The position numbers and the translations under genes are program-made. Below the pieces are notes generated by a model. It did not search any database. It saw only the letters and a program-made list of their open reading frames with translations, and was not told where the DNA came from. From Haliclona indistincta (taxonomy: Eukaryota; Porifera; Demospongiae; Haplosclerida; Chalinidae), in contig OZ024784.1 of the NCBI GenBank assembly GCA_964017065.1, positions 13,187,152 through 13,251,151 of the forward strand: DNA of 64,000 nucleotides, given 5' to 3'. Below are positions 1 through 12,509 of the stretch, piece after piece (within the stretch, counting starts at the first letter, position 1; the number at the start of each line of letters is the position of its first letter).

Positions 1-909
1 GTGGTGCAGGCATGTGCATGTGAAGCATTGAGCATATGTTGCTTCACTAACTATGTTATTGACTGATTAGGTGGAGTAGTTGTGATTGCTAGTGATGGCT
101 TACTCATGTCCTGTTATTGTAGAATGTTGTATTAGCAAAGTTGATGAGCTGGTGAAATATATACTATAGTATAAGACCATGTAGCTACAATCTTGGTTAC
201 ACAGTGAGGAGTTTGTGAGATAACTTGTTTGTAGGAGACTCACAAAGAATGTCATAATTACTGATTGCGTTGCACAACATGCATCATTTCTCTACTGTTG
301 ATGCATCAACTCTAGTGGTCACACAACTACCTCATTTCCATGTTCAGTTGCTGTTCCGTGATTGACTAGCTAACATGTTCGATAGAGAATACCATCCATA
401 GAGAACAGCATCTGACAAACCCATCTTACATACAAATGTATTGGGACAGCCGGTCTAGGCTGCTGCATTGTTTCTGATTATAACTAGTTAGTATGGCGTT
501 ACAGAAATCTTTGTCCGGTCTGTGCATGCATTAGGGAATTCAATAAGGATCACATGATAGCTGATTGGGTTACCAACATATGCAGTGGTGAGCCCTGAGC
601 TCATTAAATCACGCTCATTCCTATCTTTCTGTTTGTTATAATTATGGTGTCCAACTGTGCATTACAATTACTTTCACATTCATCGTGTACACTGCTTGTC
701 CCAAAATAAATTGAAACCACAGTTTAAGATTGTAGTAACAGAATATTATCAGCTCGTGATCACTGTTGACCTTTATGATCTCTCAACTGTGTTCCTATAA
801 CAGCGAACTTTGTTTGCATTACTACGCGTGTATGCATTGGGCTTTCTGTTAATTCTCTTCAGAGAGTACTGGCAGTTGCTTATTATTCACTTTTCGTCCT
901 ATTCTCAGA
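1..909. other. non-coding left edge, upstream of the TAPP-like gene
   Basis: I see no convincing exon here. Open frames are short and have no recognisable protein. The last 100 bases probably include the promoter and 5' UTR of the gene starting at 910. An AG directly before the start codon (905-909) could be an acceptor for a 5'-UTR intron. Confidence 0.5.
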
Positions 910-2734
910 ATGCCGACACTAGACTCAGAGGGGCGAGTGGTTGGAATGGTACTGAGAGAGGTCAAGGAGTCCATGAACTACACTCCATGCTACCTGGTGC
1001 TCACACTCTCCAGTCACATGCTCAGAATGTACCCTCCTGAAGCTGCTGTGAGCTTTGCAACAATATCGGCACGTTAAATCTTGCCGACAAGCATGACTAC
1101 CTTATGAAGTAGTGGTTATGGGTAGTGTGATAATAGTGAGGGAAGCATATAATTGCTCGTCAGTTACATCATCATTTTCAATATTAATGCGCATAGTGTT
1201 AGTGAACCGTAAAGTAAGACAAATTTGTTTATGGAACCTTTAGGGTCAGCTTGATTTGACTAAGTTTGTTTCTGACGGAGAATTAAAATGCCAATACATC
1301 ACAAAGGTAGGATGACGCCACACATGTCAGATACTGTGAGTTTGGTGCTATTTCTTCAGGTTGGAATCCCATCAAGTAGACCTAAAGTGCTCAACGGTTT
1401 TCGTGAGTGGTTTTCTGTTATTGTATAAACCATCGTCTGTATAATATTTCAAACGAGCTAGTTCACTAGGGCAGTTAAACAAACAATTTATTTTCAGTTC
1501 TGTTAGCATCATAACATAAAATATAGTAGCCTTTGTAGCTGCAGTTTGCTCGTGTCAGTGATAATGCATATCAAAGAGTTCTTAACTGATATTTGGGATG
1601 TTCATCATTTCACAGAAATAGTCACAACTAGTGATCTGTACTACATTTCTGTTGATACATCTGAAGAGAGAGATGAATGGATGGATGCTATCAAGAAGTC
1701 TTCTGTTAGTGATTGCATTTGAGCATATTGTAGTAGATTGTGTTTGTTTCACTAGATGCGTCAAGGCTCATTCAAGGGCTTGTCAGTCGTGCAGCGTGAG
1801 AAGAAAAAACATGGCGGCTATCAGACTAAAGTGGTGGCTGGTGTTATTCACCGAACTCCAATACAGGTATGCTTCGTGATCAACCTCGCTCCATTCTTCA
1901 TCTATTTTCTCCAGGAGTCTGAGGTTGAGCCAGAAGAAGCCACTACTGTCACAAAGTCTTCACATGATGCAGCAACTCCACAGAGAGCACTAGGCTGTCC
2001 TAGAGTGCTCAAGGCAGGCCATGCCACCAAATGTGGTGCAGTGGTGAGCTATGCATGAACATGCAGCATTAATAAATCTTGATGGGTGTGGTTGTTCTAG
2101 ATGAAAAGTTGGAAAAGAAGATTTTTTGTTCTAAACGAAAATTGCCTTGGATACTACAAGACAATAGAGGTACCATTATTCACATGTTGTATATTAACGT
2201 GTGTATATTGTGTTGTGTAGGAGGTAGAACCTATTCGTACTGTTCCTGTGAATGAAATGTCAAGAATTGGTCCTAGTAAAGGGTGAGTCACTGTAGCTAC
2301 TGTGAGTACTGTCTTTATTATAATTTTTTGTTTAGCTATACAGCTAAAGAGAATCTTCTTGAAGTACACACACCAGGTAGAACATATTACCTTCAGGCGG
2401 ACAATGCTGAGGACATGCTCAGCTGGATACAAGCCTTCAAGTGTGCTATTGGATCCTACCGACCAAGCCCCACTCAGTTTGCAGTTATAGATGTAAGTTA
2501 CACAATTATATCACTCTCTGTCATTGTGTCACTGTTGTCTTCCTTGTGTAGGGAGGTAGTATGACTTCATCAGGATCATACACAGACTCCACAGAGATCA
2601 CCAGAGAGTCACCTCATCGATCACCACTCCTTACCAGGAAATCTACCGACACACACACAGAAGGCACTAGTAGTCCATCACCACTAGACGAACATCACGA
2701 GTCATCCCCTCAACACTTGCAAAACAGTCCTTAG
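910..2734 (+). CDS. PLEKHA1: TAPP/PLEKHA1-2-like adaptor with two PH domains
   Basis: Ten exons in consistent phase: 910-1047, 1244-1306, 1360-1402, 1616-1704, 1756-1866, 1915-2043, 2101-2169, 2221-2282, 2336-2492, 2552-2734 (347 aa). The start MPTLDSEGRVVGMV matches the TAPP1 N-terminus. PH1 spans about aa 5-110. A linker (YQTKVVAGVIHRTP) resembles the TAPP inter-PH segment. PH2 spans about aa 178-280 and contains KAGHATKCGAVMKSWKRRFF, the basic pattern that in TAPP proteins binds PI(3,4)P2. Known role of the family: a cytosolic adaptor recruited to the plasma membrane by PI(3,4)P2 downstream of PI3K. The serine/threonine-rich C-terminus ends QNSP and lacks the PDZ ligand of vertebrate TAPPs. 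Orthology to PLEKHA1 or PLEKHA2 individually cannot be decided, so the symbol stands for the family. PH2 is certain; the PH1 exons are slightly less so. Confidence 0.85.
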
Positions 2735-3729
2735 TTATACTAGCTACATTATGCAACAAAGAGCGAGATTGTAGAATGTAACTTCAAAGGCAATATTATT
2801 ATTATCATTATTACTACTTATCACTTGATTAATTGATAGTTGTGTTTCTTCCTTTTCTTCTGATTCTAATTTCATTTATCTTTTCTTTTATACAATTCAA
2901 AAATAGCATGCAACGTTTTAGTCTAGTACAACAAATAGCAGGTTCTAGCTACCTCAAAGTGCTTCAGTGTTGAACAGGTAGCATTGAAAAAATCTTCATG
3001 AACACTCATGGGATTGATCACCATCATGTAGTAGTTTAAATCTTGAAAATAAACAACAATTTAAATTGTGTGCAAGATCAGAAGTGCACCTTGACAAAGC
3101 TATCTACTTATTCAGTGATTTTGAACTCTGTTTGTTTTGACTGAAAGATGCTTGCTCAAGAGTATTGGTCAGACTCTGATTATGCTGTATCATCATCTCA
3201 ACCAGCACTATTTTGATATAAGTGAGCAATGAGTGTATTAATTGTTATAAACTGTATTGCACATCTCTGTTATCAAGTTGCAAATTTTGCAGCCCTTGGA
3301 CAATAATTTTTTCCCAATTGGTATTAGTTTATAAGCTCTTGGTAAAAGACTCTATGATCCCAAATGGCCAAATCAACATCTTATCTGATCCAATGCCTCT
3401 AAAAAAAGTTTATAAGCTTGCTATCTTGACTCATTGATAGCATTTACAGGTAGCATTTACCAGTTGCAAATGCGTGCTCCTTGGTAGCATGCATTTACCA
3501 GTTGCAAATGCGTGCTCCTTGGTAGCATGCCATGTGGTCATAGTGCGCGGAGTCAATTTACGGAGTAATAATAAAAGCTACGCCCACTGCATGCATGCTC
3601 ATTTTGCGGCCGTGATCGTGAGGCAGCACACGGGCCACGGCCATACCAGTACCGGTATCGTGTCTTTAGCTGAGGGGCAAGGCATATGCGGTCGTACAGT
3701 ACAGCTCGATTAGCTTTAAAAAATAAGAA
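2735..3729. other. intergenic region between the TAPP-like and TTC31-like genes
   Basis: No coding exon is recognised. It contains an AT-rich 3' flank and a 38-bp direct tandem duplication at 3453-3528. A more GC-rich stretch (3590-3720) directly before the next start codon is probably that gene's promoter. Confidence 0.5.
3453..3528. repeat. 38-bp tandem duplication (two copies)
   Basis: Two identical adjacent 38-base units, 3453-3490 and 3491-3528, beginning gcatttaccagttgcaaatg. Partial matches flank both sides. Confidence 0.9.
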
Positions 3730-6700
3730 ATGGGTTTAACTCGCGAGGAGGCTTTGAAAATTCTCGGACTCACGGAAGGTACTGACAGCCCTCGCCTTTG
3801 TACCCTCGTGTATTGTGTCCTTTTGTTATAGATGATTCCAAAACATTCGCGAAACATCGATACAGAAAACTAGCTACTAAATATCACCCGGAAAATAATG
3901 GCGGGAATTCTAGAGCTCTTCGTGTAAGTTCATCATTATTTTGACCATAAAAATTCTGGCAATGTATACACTGTGTGTGCTATACTTCCTAATATAGAAA
4001 CAATACCCGTTGTGCCTTTGCTTTGTAGTGCACCAGCCACTACACATTGTCAGTGGACAATCTCTCACTAATAAAACAATGATTGTTGACTTTGTTTCCA
4101 ATACAGAAATTCAAACAGATAATAGCAGCATATGTGCGAGTGAGAATTGAACCAGATGATTGTGACCAAGTGAGCCCAGCTCGTTACTTAACACATTTAG
4201 TATCCTGCTGACCATACCAGTAGTGTGTAGCACATTAGTACTACCTGTTGTGTCAATTGGAGTGTTTTCATGTCTGCCATTTTCTCGTCTTTGTCCAGAC
4301 AAAGCTAAAGATGATTCTAGCAGATTTGTATGACGTCAATGATGATATTGTTGGGAGTAAGTGACTAGTGAGCTTATAGGCTTGCTAGCCTCACTATTTA
4401 TTTTTGGTAGATAATCACTATCATGACATGCTCGAGCCTGATCATTGGTCAGATACAGACAGTGTTGAGAGTGTTGACAATGAGTACAGCAATTCCTCTG
4501 GTGGACCGTATGATGCAGTATTGCAGGACTTTATGATTCGTAGCTACATGCCTGGAAAACGCAGCAAACCAATTATTGCTCCATCAAGTATGTATATAGC
4601 AGAACTAGGCATTCATACTTGACAGTGCTATCGTGCATGCTTGCGTGCTCGTGTGTAATGTGTGTTTTGTCTCTCTGCAGCCAAGAAAAGTTATGTGACT
4701 GAAGAGGTGAGTGTTGCAATACTAAGATTGTTCATTATGTCCATCTAAGGTGATAGCACGAGTTAGCAGCTGTGAATACACTAATGTAGTCATGTAATTC
4801 AGTGTTATGATTATTGTAGCTTACAAATGAATCCTAGATCTTGCTAGGAGTACATACTAAGATTGTCTGTGTCAACATTTATTTTCAAAATTTCATTTTT
4901 TAAGCGAACACAGGAAGCTTGTAACATAGCTGGCTTCCCACAATCTCACTATGAACAAGTCACTTGTGTATTAGGGTGTTGTATTAGTGATCTTTTGGGA
5001 AATTGTGATACTGCAGGAAAGAGCTGTAGCTTATCGGCAGGGAAATGAATTGTTGAAGGAGGAAGAGGAAGATAAGAAAAAAGAAGAAAAAAGACGTGAG
5101 CGTAACAAAAGGGTAAGTGTGGTGTCCTCGAGGTAGTGTGGTAATGGTCTGTGTAATGAATCCAGAAAAAGGAAGCTAAGAAAAGAAGGAAAAAAGTGAG
5201 TGTAAGCAAGTTGAGTGATACACAGATTAGTGTCTGTCTTGTTCCAGGGTGGTGGTGTACCATCGCCTTCCTGTGCTGCTACAAATAGTGTTCATGATAG
5301 CGATGATGTGGTGCCAATGTCAGATGAAGAAGCAGAGGAGGAAGAGGAAAGAGAAGAGACGGTGAGATCTTGCAATGATGGAGCTAAAAGTTTCATTTCT
5401 CTTGTTCTCGCAAACACATCTACAGCTTGATATGAACAGTGCCTTTGTAGCAAGATTGGTTGGAGGCAGTAAAGTTCCGCAATCAAAGTCACAAAGTGGT
5501 TATTCTTCAGGAGATAGTACTAGTAGCAAGTCGTCGCCTTCTTCCGACAAACAGTCTTTACGAACCACTGAACCTTCTCATAAACAAGACTTCAAAAATA
5601 CCGCTAGTGTTGTTGAAAGGAACAGAAATGATGTAGTCACACCGCCTTCAAAATATGGAAAAGATGATGGTAGCAGAGCTAAAAAACCTGGTGGTGTTAA
5701 ACATGTTTTTAGTGACAGTCATCATCAGGTTTGTGGAATTTAATGATTGCGAGTTGTAGTGATAATATCTGTCCTTGATTACTACTATCTAAGTTGTGTG
5801 TCAAAGTTCATGTAGTACTTGTGATAATGTTTCCAGGCTGCTGTGTATACATACAGTGTAGAGGAGAGCAGGAGGATGGCAGGTTAGTGCCGTACACCAG
5901 TGCACACTCTTAGCCCTATGCTACACTTGCAGTACTTGGTAACAGAGCAGCCAAGGAAGGACGATTTGAGGATGCTATTTTGAATTTCAGTGAGGCTATA
6001 GATATGTATCCTGATGATCATAGGTGAGAAGTGACCACTTTATTATTAGTGATGATGATGTTGTGTGCAGGTACTATGGTAACAGATCTTTCTGCTATGA
6101 TTACACAAAAAATTACCAAAAGTTAGTGACACACAATGGTGGAAGTACTGTCAGAGACATTGTTGTTTATGATACAGGGCTCTGGCTGATGCTGAAAAGT
6201 CATTGTTTCTACAGCCCGAATGGCCTAAAGGATATTTTCGTAAGGGACGGGCTTTAGTTGGATTAGAGGTTAGCTGGATTACATGTATCTCTCATTTTGT
6301 GTGTGACTCATGTTAGCGATTTGATGAAGCCGAAAGCTTTTACTTGAGAGCAGTTGAGTTGGACCCTAACTATAGAGACGCCACTGAAGAACTAAGAAAG
6401 CTAAAATTGGACCAGATAACAGTGTGCACACATTGTTTGTATGAGCAATATATTTTATTGTTATTCACAGAATATGGGATTTGATTTGAGGAAGGCAGAA
6501 GAAGCACTAACTCAATATGAAACTGTTAGCAATGCAGTGGACGCTCTGTTGGCTGGAAAAGGTATCACTTTCTTCATAATAATTATCATGACCAGTCATT
6601 CAACTGTTTGTTGTTTCAGTTAAAACCAAGTGTCTAGTGTCAGACAGTTCTAGCTCCAGTATTAGCAGTATCAGTGAGGGTGGTAGCAAACCCATCACTC

Positions 6701-8039
6701 AACCTGCTGCACCTGGTTGGTCTCATTGTGTCAATCTTCCTCCTCGTCTCCAGCATCTTGCTAACCCATACAAGTGAGACACACCTGTTTATAATCAGAA
6801 TGTTTTTGCATACCTATAATACACGGGGTACTGTATTTCTTCTAAGATTCGGCACCTACTATTTTTCGGTACCTTGTCGCTGAACTGCATTCTAAACCTC
6901 CAAATTTCGGCAAGCCCTTTGGTTCTTTGTCATAGTAAGCCAACAGCCAGACATGAGAAGTCCTGTACGTCATGGAAAAGAGCTGTAGATGCGTTCTCGT
7001 TCAAAACACGTGCTCGTAACCACACCTCCAATTATTCGGCGGTTCTGGAACTTCTGCCACAATTACTTCCCAAATATTGGGCAAGCAAATTTGAAATGAT
7101 TTATTTTGCGCCGAATTTTTACAAAAAATACTGTATCTATAGTTTTACTATAGAGACATCTTACATTTGCTAAATAATGTTCTAGTTAAATTCTAGAGCT
7201 TAATAATTTATTATGTGGTTCTTTAGCAATAAATACACATGTCTACCTTAAATAAAATTTGCACATTTGCCGCGCATAGACTGGCTTGTATATGTAGATA
7301 TGGAGCAGTATGTGACAGTATTTCTGTTCTCAAAGTTGTGTTTATGTATATCAATGCAATACTGTTTTCCTTTAGTGGCTTAGTTTCATGTTAGATGTTG
7401 CATGTGGTTAGTTCTAATAACTATTCATTAAAAACTTTGTTTGACTATTAATTTCTAGCCAATGTAGATCAGTGTGGGTGGGCAACATTGATAACACTAC
7501 CATCACTGAGGAAGTCCTGAGTAAACTGTTCTCACGGTTAGTGTACAGTGTTGTCTCATACTGTGTTTTATTATAATTTATCAGCTGTGGTGAAGTTGAG
7601 ACTGTTCGCTTGCTACCAGGACGATTCTGTGCCTTTGTTAACTATACTCAGCCAGAGTGTGCAGCACGAGCTATCAAGGAACTCCAGGTAGAAGATCTTG
7701 TAGTCAGTCTACATCATGTGTGTTGCTCTGTTTACAGGATTCTCACTTGCATGGATGTGATCTGCTGCTCCGATATCCTGAGAATCCTCAAGCATCTTCT
7801 TCGTCTCATCCATCGCCTCCTCAAGGGAAGGCAAGGACAACGTGAGAATCATAGTCACACCTTCACTGTAGTATTGCATCATGTTTCTCTCCCTCAGTCT
7901 TGATAAGAAAACTGGTCCAGTCAACGGAGATGAATGCTTCTTTTGGCGAACTACTGGGTGCCACTTTGGTGAACGATGTCGCTACCGTCATGTTAACAAA
8001 CACAAGGGCATTGATATACAGTTTGGAAACAAGAAATGA
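3730..8039 (+). CDS. TTC31-like protein with J, TPR, UBA-like, RRM and CCCH domains
   Basis: Twenty-one exons in phase give 687 aa: 3730-3778, 3832-3923, 4107-4169, 4299-4356, 4411-4587, 4681-4706, 5017-5112, 5166-5195, 5248-5361, 5426-5728, 5837-5882, 5933-6023, 6071-6121, 6178-6268, 6317-6421, 6471-6561, 6620-6773, 7459-7536, 7585-7687, 7738-7841, 7898-8039. Domains in order: a J domain (aa 1-65, with HPE at 35-37 where DnaJ proteins have HPD); a very basic EK-rich segment (about 110-155); acidic and serine-rich linkers; TPRs (about 345-460, including HRYYGNRSFCYDYTKNYQKA); a UBA-like three-helix segment (465-495, NMGFDLRKAEEAL); an RRM (about 549-620, RSVWVGNIDN); and a CCCH finger (C-x7-C-x5-C-x3-H, about 650-672). 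The KR-rich plus TPR core closely resembles human TTC31. The J, RRM and CCCH parts suggest an RNA-linked co-chaperone role (inference). Confidence 0.8.
6829..7135. mobile_element. putative MITE in an intron of the TTC31-like gene
   Basis: The 685-bp intron 6774-7458 is far longer than its neighbours. It holds imperfect terminal inverted repeats: TACTGTATTTCTTCTAAG at the left and, on the reverse strand, TACAGTATTTTTTG at the right. Both ends begin with TA, consistent with a TA target duplication. There is no coding capacity. Confidence 0.5.
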
Positions 8040-8276
8040 CCGTGTTTATTGACTTGCACCAAAATGTGCATTCTCTGTTATTTATTATTGCTACAGTATT
8101 ATTAACACCCCTTGCTGGCTGTGCACGTCCATTAATTTTGTTTATGATCAATAGCTGAATTGACAACAAAATTTTAGTGAATCAAGGGTATAATTATAAG
8201 AGAGTGTATGCAATGTGAGAAAAAGACAAACTAAGAAATACAGTCTGTTTGAGCCTACAATTCATATTCAGTACAA

Positions 8277-11200
8277 TTAGTTTGTACTAGCAGCAGAGCG
8301 ATATGAACCACCAGAATGAGATGAGATTCCTATTATCGATCTGGTTGGTGGTTTTATGATATTATTGTCATCAGTAGGATTACTAGTAGTAAACAACGGA
8401 TTGTTGCTAACAATAGACTGTTCAAACAAGATGGGCTCTCTTTCATCTTCGGTATGCTGATATACAGAATTCATCTGCTTCTGCTTTTTAGTAGTGCGAA
8501 TACAAGTATAGATACGCTTCAGAATGGGCCAAATGCATAAAACTGCAAAGTATGCAAGAGGAAGAAAGACTAATAAAACAACAAGAATTGTTTTGATTGT
8601 TGGTAATGGATCTGAAGCAAAGACTATGTTGGCAGTGCTACCGTGCAAAATACTCAACAAGAGTAGATCAGTGATAAAGAAGGCATCTAGAGCATTGAGC
8701 CATTGATTTTCATAGGGTTGGAATACAGCATGTACAAACAGCATGATGATAGATGATATTTGCAAGAGGTATATAGAGACAAACTTGATGCCAATCAAGT
8801 CGAAAAGAAATATTATCTGCCTCCACAGTAGGTAGAAACCTGCAAAGGAACGACAGCTATCTTTGTAGCATCCCTGGAACTCATCTAAAATTGGCTTTAG
8901 ACGATGAAATATCTTATCAATTAGAGGAAAACGAATCAATAGCGGAGAAAAAATAAGTATTATAAGAAATGGAATGACAAGAGTGAGTTGCACTATGATA
9001 GCGATTGCAACAGACACAAGATGGGGATCGTCTTTTCCATAGGTTTTATTGGGCTCAATGAAAACGCGTATAGTGTAAGAATTATTGTCCTGAGCCAACC
9101 TCACAGGAGCAAGTACAGATAGTGAAGTTTGAGTGAGAGAGAAGAAAGACAGATAAAGGAGAATGCAGATTGCATTGATGCTACGACGCTCATGAAAGAG
9201 AGGTAGACGATACTTGCGAGAGCAACACACTAATAATAACATCACAGCAGCCAGGAAGAGTGGATGAGCATAAGATATTATAGTGTATAGTATGGTGGGA
9301 AATTCCTTAGGGAGACATGCACTTGGAATAAGTCCCCAAAACTTTGGGTCCAGTTGGATGAAGCCAGTGATAACCAGTTCAATTTCATATAGCACAGGTA
9401 AGGGAAATGTGCCTCCAACAAAATATTGTAAAACGCTGAAGAAAAAGAAAAAGCAATAAAGCTGTCCAGAACCAATGTGCAAGTCTAGTCCAATTACCAC
9501 TAGAAGTGCTGCAACCAGGATTGCCCAAAATAAAAGAACCAAAAAGATAACTAATGCAGAAGAAGCTGAGCTGCATTGATCTGTGCACTGAATGGCATCA
9601 AATGTAAAACTGCTGTCCGTTAGGCACTCTGAACACAGCAAACCAGTACGATTACCATAGCACAGGGCATCATCGTTGTCATCAAGATTACAATATGATT
9701 TCTGTTTAAAATCATTACAGGGTCCAGTGGGACAATATCCATTATAGTTACAGTTGCCAAAGGGACACGGAACAGCTTCAAATGTCATTTTATCTACTCT
9801 TCCATACCAGTAGCCTTCCTCTACACAAGCTGTGTATGTGATGGTACTGCAGTGTACATGATCAGCCTTTGAGCATACACACTTGTTTTGAAAAGTATCA
9901 TATACAAATCCTAACTTGCACTTTCCTTTGATAGTCACATTAAGAAAGGCAAGTGACACGGGGGCATTTTCCAATGTCTGCCAAATCAAAACAACTTCGC
10001 TAAATGGTTGATCAAGTTCAGGCCCAGTGATGAAGAAGCTTGTACGATTATTTTTTGTATCCTGATCTTGCTTTTCATTTATCTGCACCAACCTGCTACC
10101 TTCTAACTTAAAAGGACAGTTTTTATCTGCCAATAATAGGTCATTTTCTTGACAAGAAAGCGTCACAACAACTGGTGCTTTGACACTGTGGTCAAAAAAA
10201 TCATAAGCAGTGACTTCTAGCTGTAATGGTTGACCAAGCATCACTGGAACTTCTGATTTATTAATTTCCAAACGAACAGGCATGGACACCACTTGATTTA
10301 TATGAGGTTGAGTTGGCTCAAACTCAAAGTGGTAAATACTTTCAGTAAAGGGCATGTTGCTCTTATTAGATACATGGCAACTGGCAGGGCTACTGATGAA
10401 AATAGAGTGTCCTGAAAATCCTGCAGTGTTGTCTTTAAAGGTGATGTTAGCGAGCCATTTAGCTGGATCTGTTACAGTAGGATTCTCATATTCGAAGATG
10501 CAATATTTAGTGATTACACCCAGAGAAGGATAAGAGTGAAATATAGCCCCACCATACAAATAAGCTCGGTTACTATAAAAGGTAAGCTCAGTGAATTTTC
10601 TCAAAACAATCCTTGACCTTGTACCGCCCACAAGATATATCCCTCCTCCTCTGATACCAGTGTTTTCAGCTATACAAACAATGTCAGACATGTATATTGT
10701 AGCTGAACTGGCTAGAATGGCTGTTCCATGGTTTCCAACAATTCTAGTTTCACCACTGAATGCTATATTTACTCCATCAGTGTAGATTATACCAATTCCT
10801 AACAAAGTAGTACTATCAGTATATAAACGCTTATGGATAGAATTGTTCTTAAACAAGCAATTATTCAAATTTGCAAATATTTGTTTTCCATCATTATCAA
10901 GGTCAACTGTCCCAAAAACCAAGGGCAGCACCAGAATCTTTTGCTATATTACCAGTGAAGGTACATTCACTAAGAGTAATACTATAGTTAGCAGTTTGAG
11001 GCAGTTCTCCTACACTCTTGTAGGCTAGTCCAGCTCCATGGGGAGCCTCGTTGGAAATAAAAAAGGACTTTGCAATAGATACACAAATGGAATTGTTGGA
11101 AAAATCACCATCATCAATATATAGACCACCACCGAGTGTGCAGGCAATATTCTCCTCAAAAGTGGTATCATTTACAATCAGTTCATTAGACCTACCATTG

Positions 11201-11961
11201 ATACTGAAGTATGCTCCACCACCAATGGATCCGGTGTTGTTCTTAAATGTAGTGCCATCAACTAGCTCAATAGTATTCCCACTACTTTCTTTGACCAAGA
11301 CAACCAAGCCTCCACCATAGTTCATACGATTAACGACACGAGAATTAATGTCTTTTTCATCAGAACTTTCGTTGTTTTTGTTGTTTAAAAATGTGCAGTT
11401 GGAAATCCTATATTGTCCAGGGTCAGTTGATGACTGCTTGTGGATTAGTAAGCCAACAGCTAGGTCGACAAAACGTGTGTTAGATATTAGTGCAGATCCA
11501 TTCACATTCAACAGTATTAGTCCAACTATGCTACCAGAGGAGAAGGTGGAACCAGTTACAGTGACATTCACACAGTCTTGAAAAGTAAATGGACAATCAC
11601 TGAATTGCAGTCCGGATATGTTTACGTTCTGACAGTTGGTGAACGATAGGTTGCCATTGCAAGATATGGTTACCACTTTTGGCCCTTTGCCCTCAAGTAC
11701 AAGATCACGAGAACCATTGACTACAAGGTTGCTATCAATCATTTGGTCATCTTCAACAACAATGCGCGAGCAAGGAGGTATTTTAGCTCGCAGCACAGCT
11801 TCAAGAACACAGCATGGAACGGTCCCGTTCGATGTCAGACACGTGGAGTTGTTGCATGATCCAGTAGTGTTGTTGACTGCAATCACTTGATAGCCACTGG
11901 TGCACTCACTAGCGAAGCTGCCGGAAAATAACGCAAATAAAACAAGACCAAACGCCTGCAT
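8277..11961 (-). pseudogene. beta-helix/multi-TM protein, copy 1, frameshifted
   Basis: Tandem paralogue of the intact gene at 12510-16175. Translation starts at 11961 (MQAFGLVLFALFSGSFAS, a signal peptide) and runs 352 codons to a premature stop. The remaining 880 or so codons continue in another frame from about 10915 to 8277. Compared with the intact copy, a net 5 bases are missing near 10910-10918: the codons after ALGF are replaced and the frame returns at TVDLDNDG. Everything else is conserved: glycine/asparagine-rich beta-helix repeats, a cysteine-rich segment (RTGLLCSEC), about nine membrane segments and a cytosolic tail ending YRSAASTN. There are no introns. It is either a young pseudogene, a gene split into a secreted fragment plus a separate membrane part, or an assembly error. 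The lack of further damage argues that the break is recent or artefactual. Confidence 0.75.
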
Positions 11962-12509
11962 GCTTGTGTGAGGCTGGTGCAGACTGCGAACTGCAGTTTT
12001 TTTTATGCGTGACGTAAATAGCGTGATTGTATACTCCCTCCCATCTACTGTAACTATGGCCTACCATCTGTACTGTACAGATGTACTGTAGTGAACATGC
12101 ATTTGAGTCACACAAATGCATTTAAGAGCTAGAGAAATAAAAGTACCAGAGGGTAAACTTTTTATATCTATTTATTAATTTTCCAAGATTCAGCAGCTAA
12201 GAGGTGATATGACTTTGGATGTATGTAACTCAACGCTGCCAAATAGCAGGAGCTTAATGAATGTATTTTTAAAGAGTACCATCCAAGCTCTATAGGAATA
12301 TTAATAGCAAACACATGACAATCAAAGACTCTAGGAGAACCATGCACTTGTAAACAGCAACCATGTGAGGCAGTAATGGGACGCCTGCATTATGAATGTG
12401 ATTTAACATCTTTGAAAAAATATCTGTGCAATGTATACATGTAGTGATTTGATTTTATCAATGTTTGCCAATGCTGAAAAAGCCATGCATGATAAGTATG
12501 ACATTGTTA
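11962..12509. other. spacer between the tandem beta-helix genes
   Basis: AT-rich, with no gene seen. It should contain the promoter of copy 1 (transcribed leftwards from about 12000) and the 3' end of copy 2. Confidence 0.5.
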
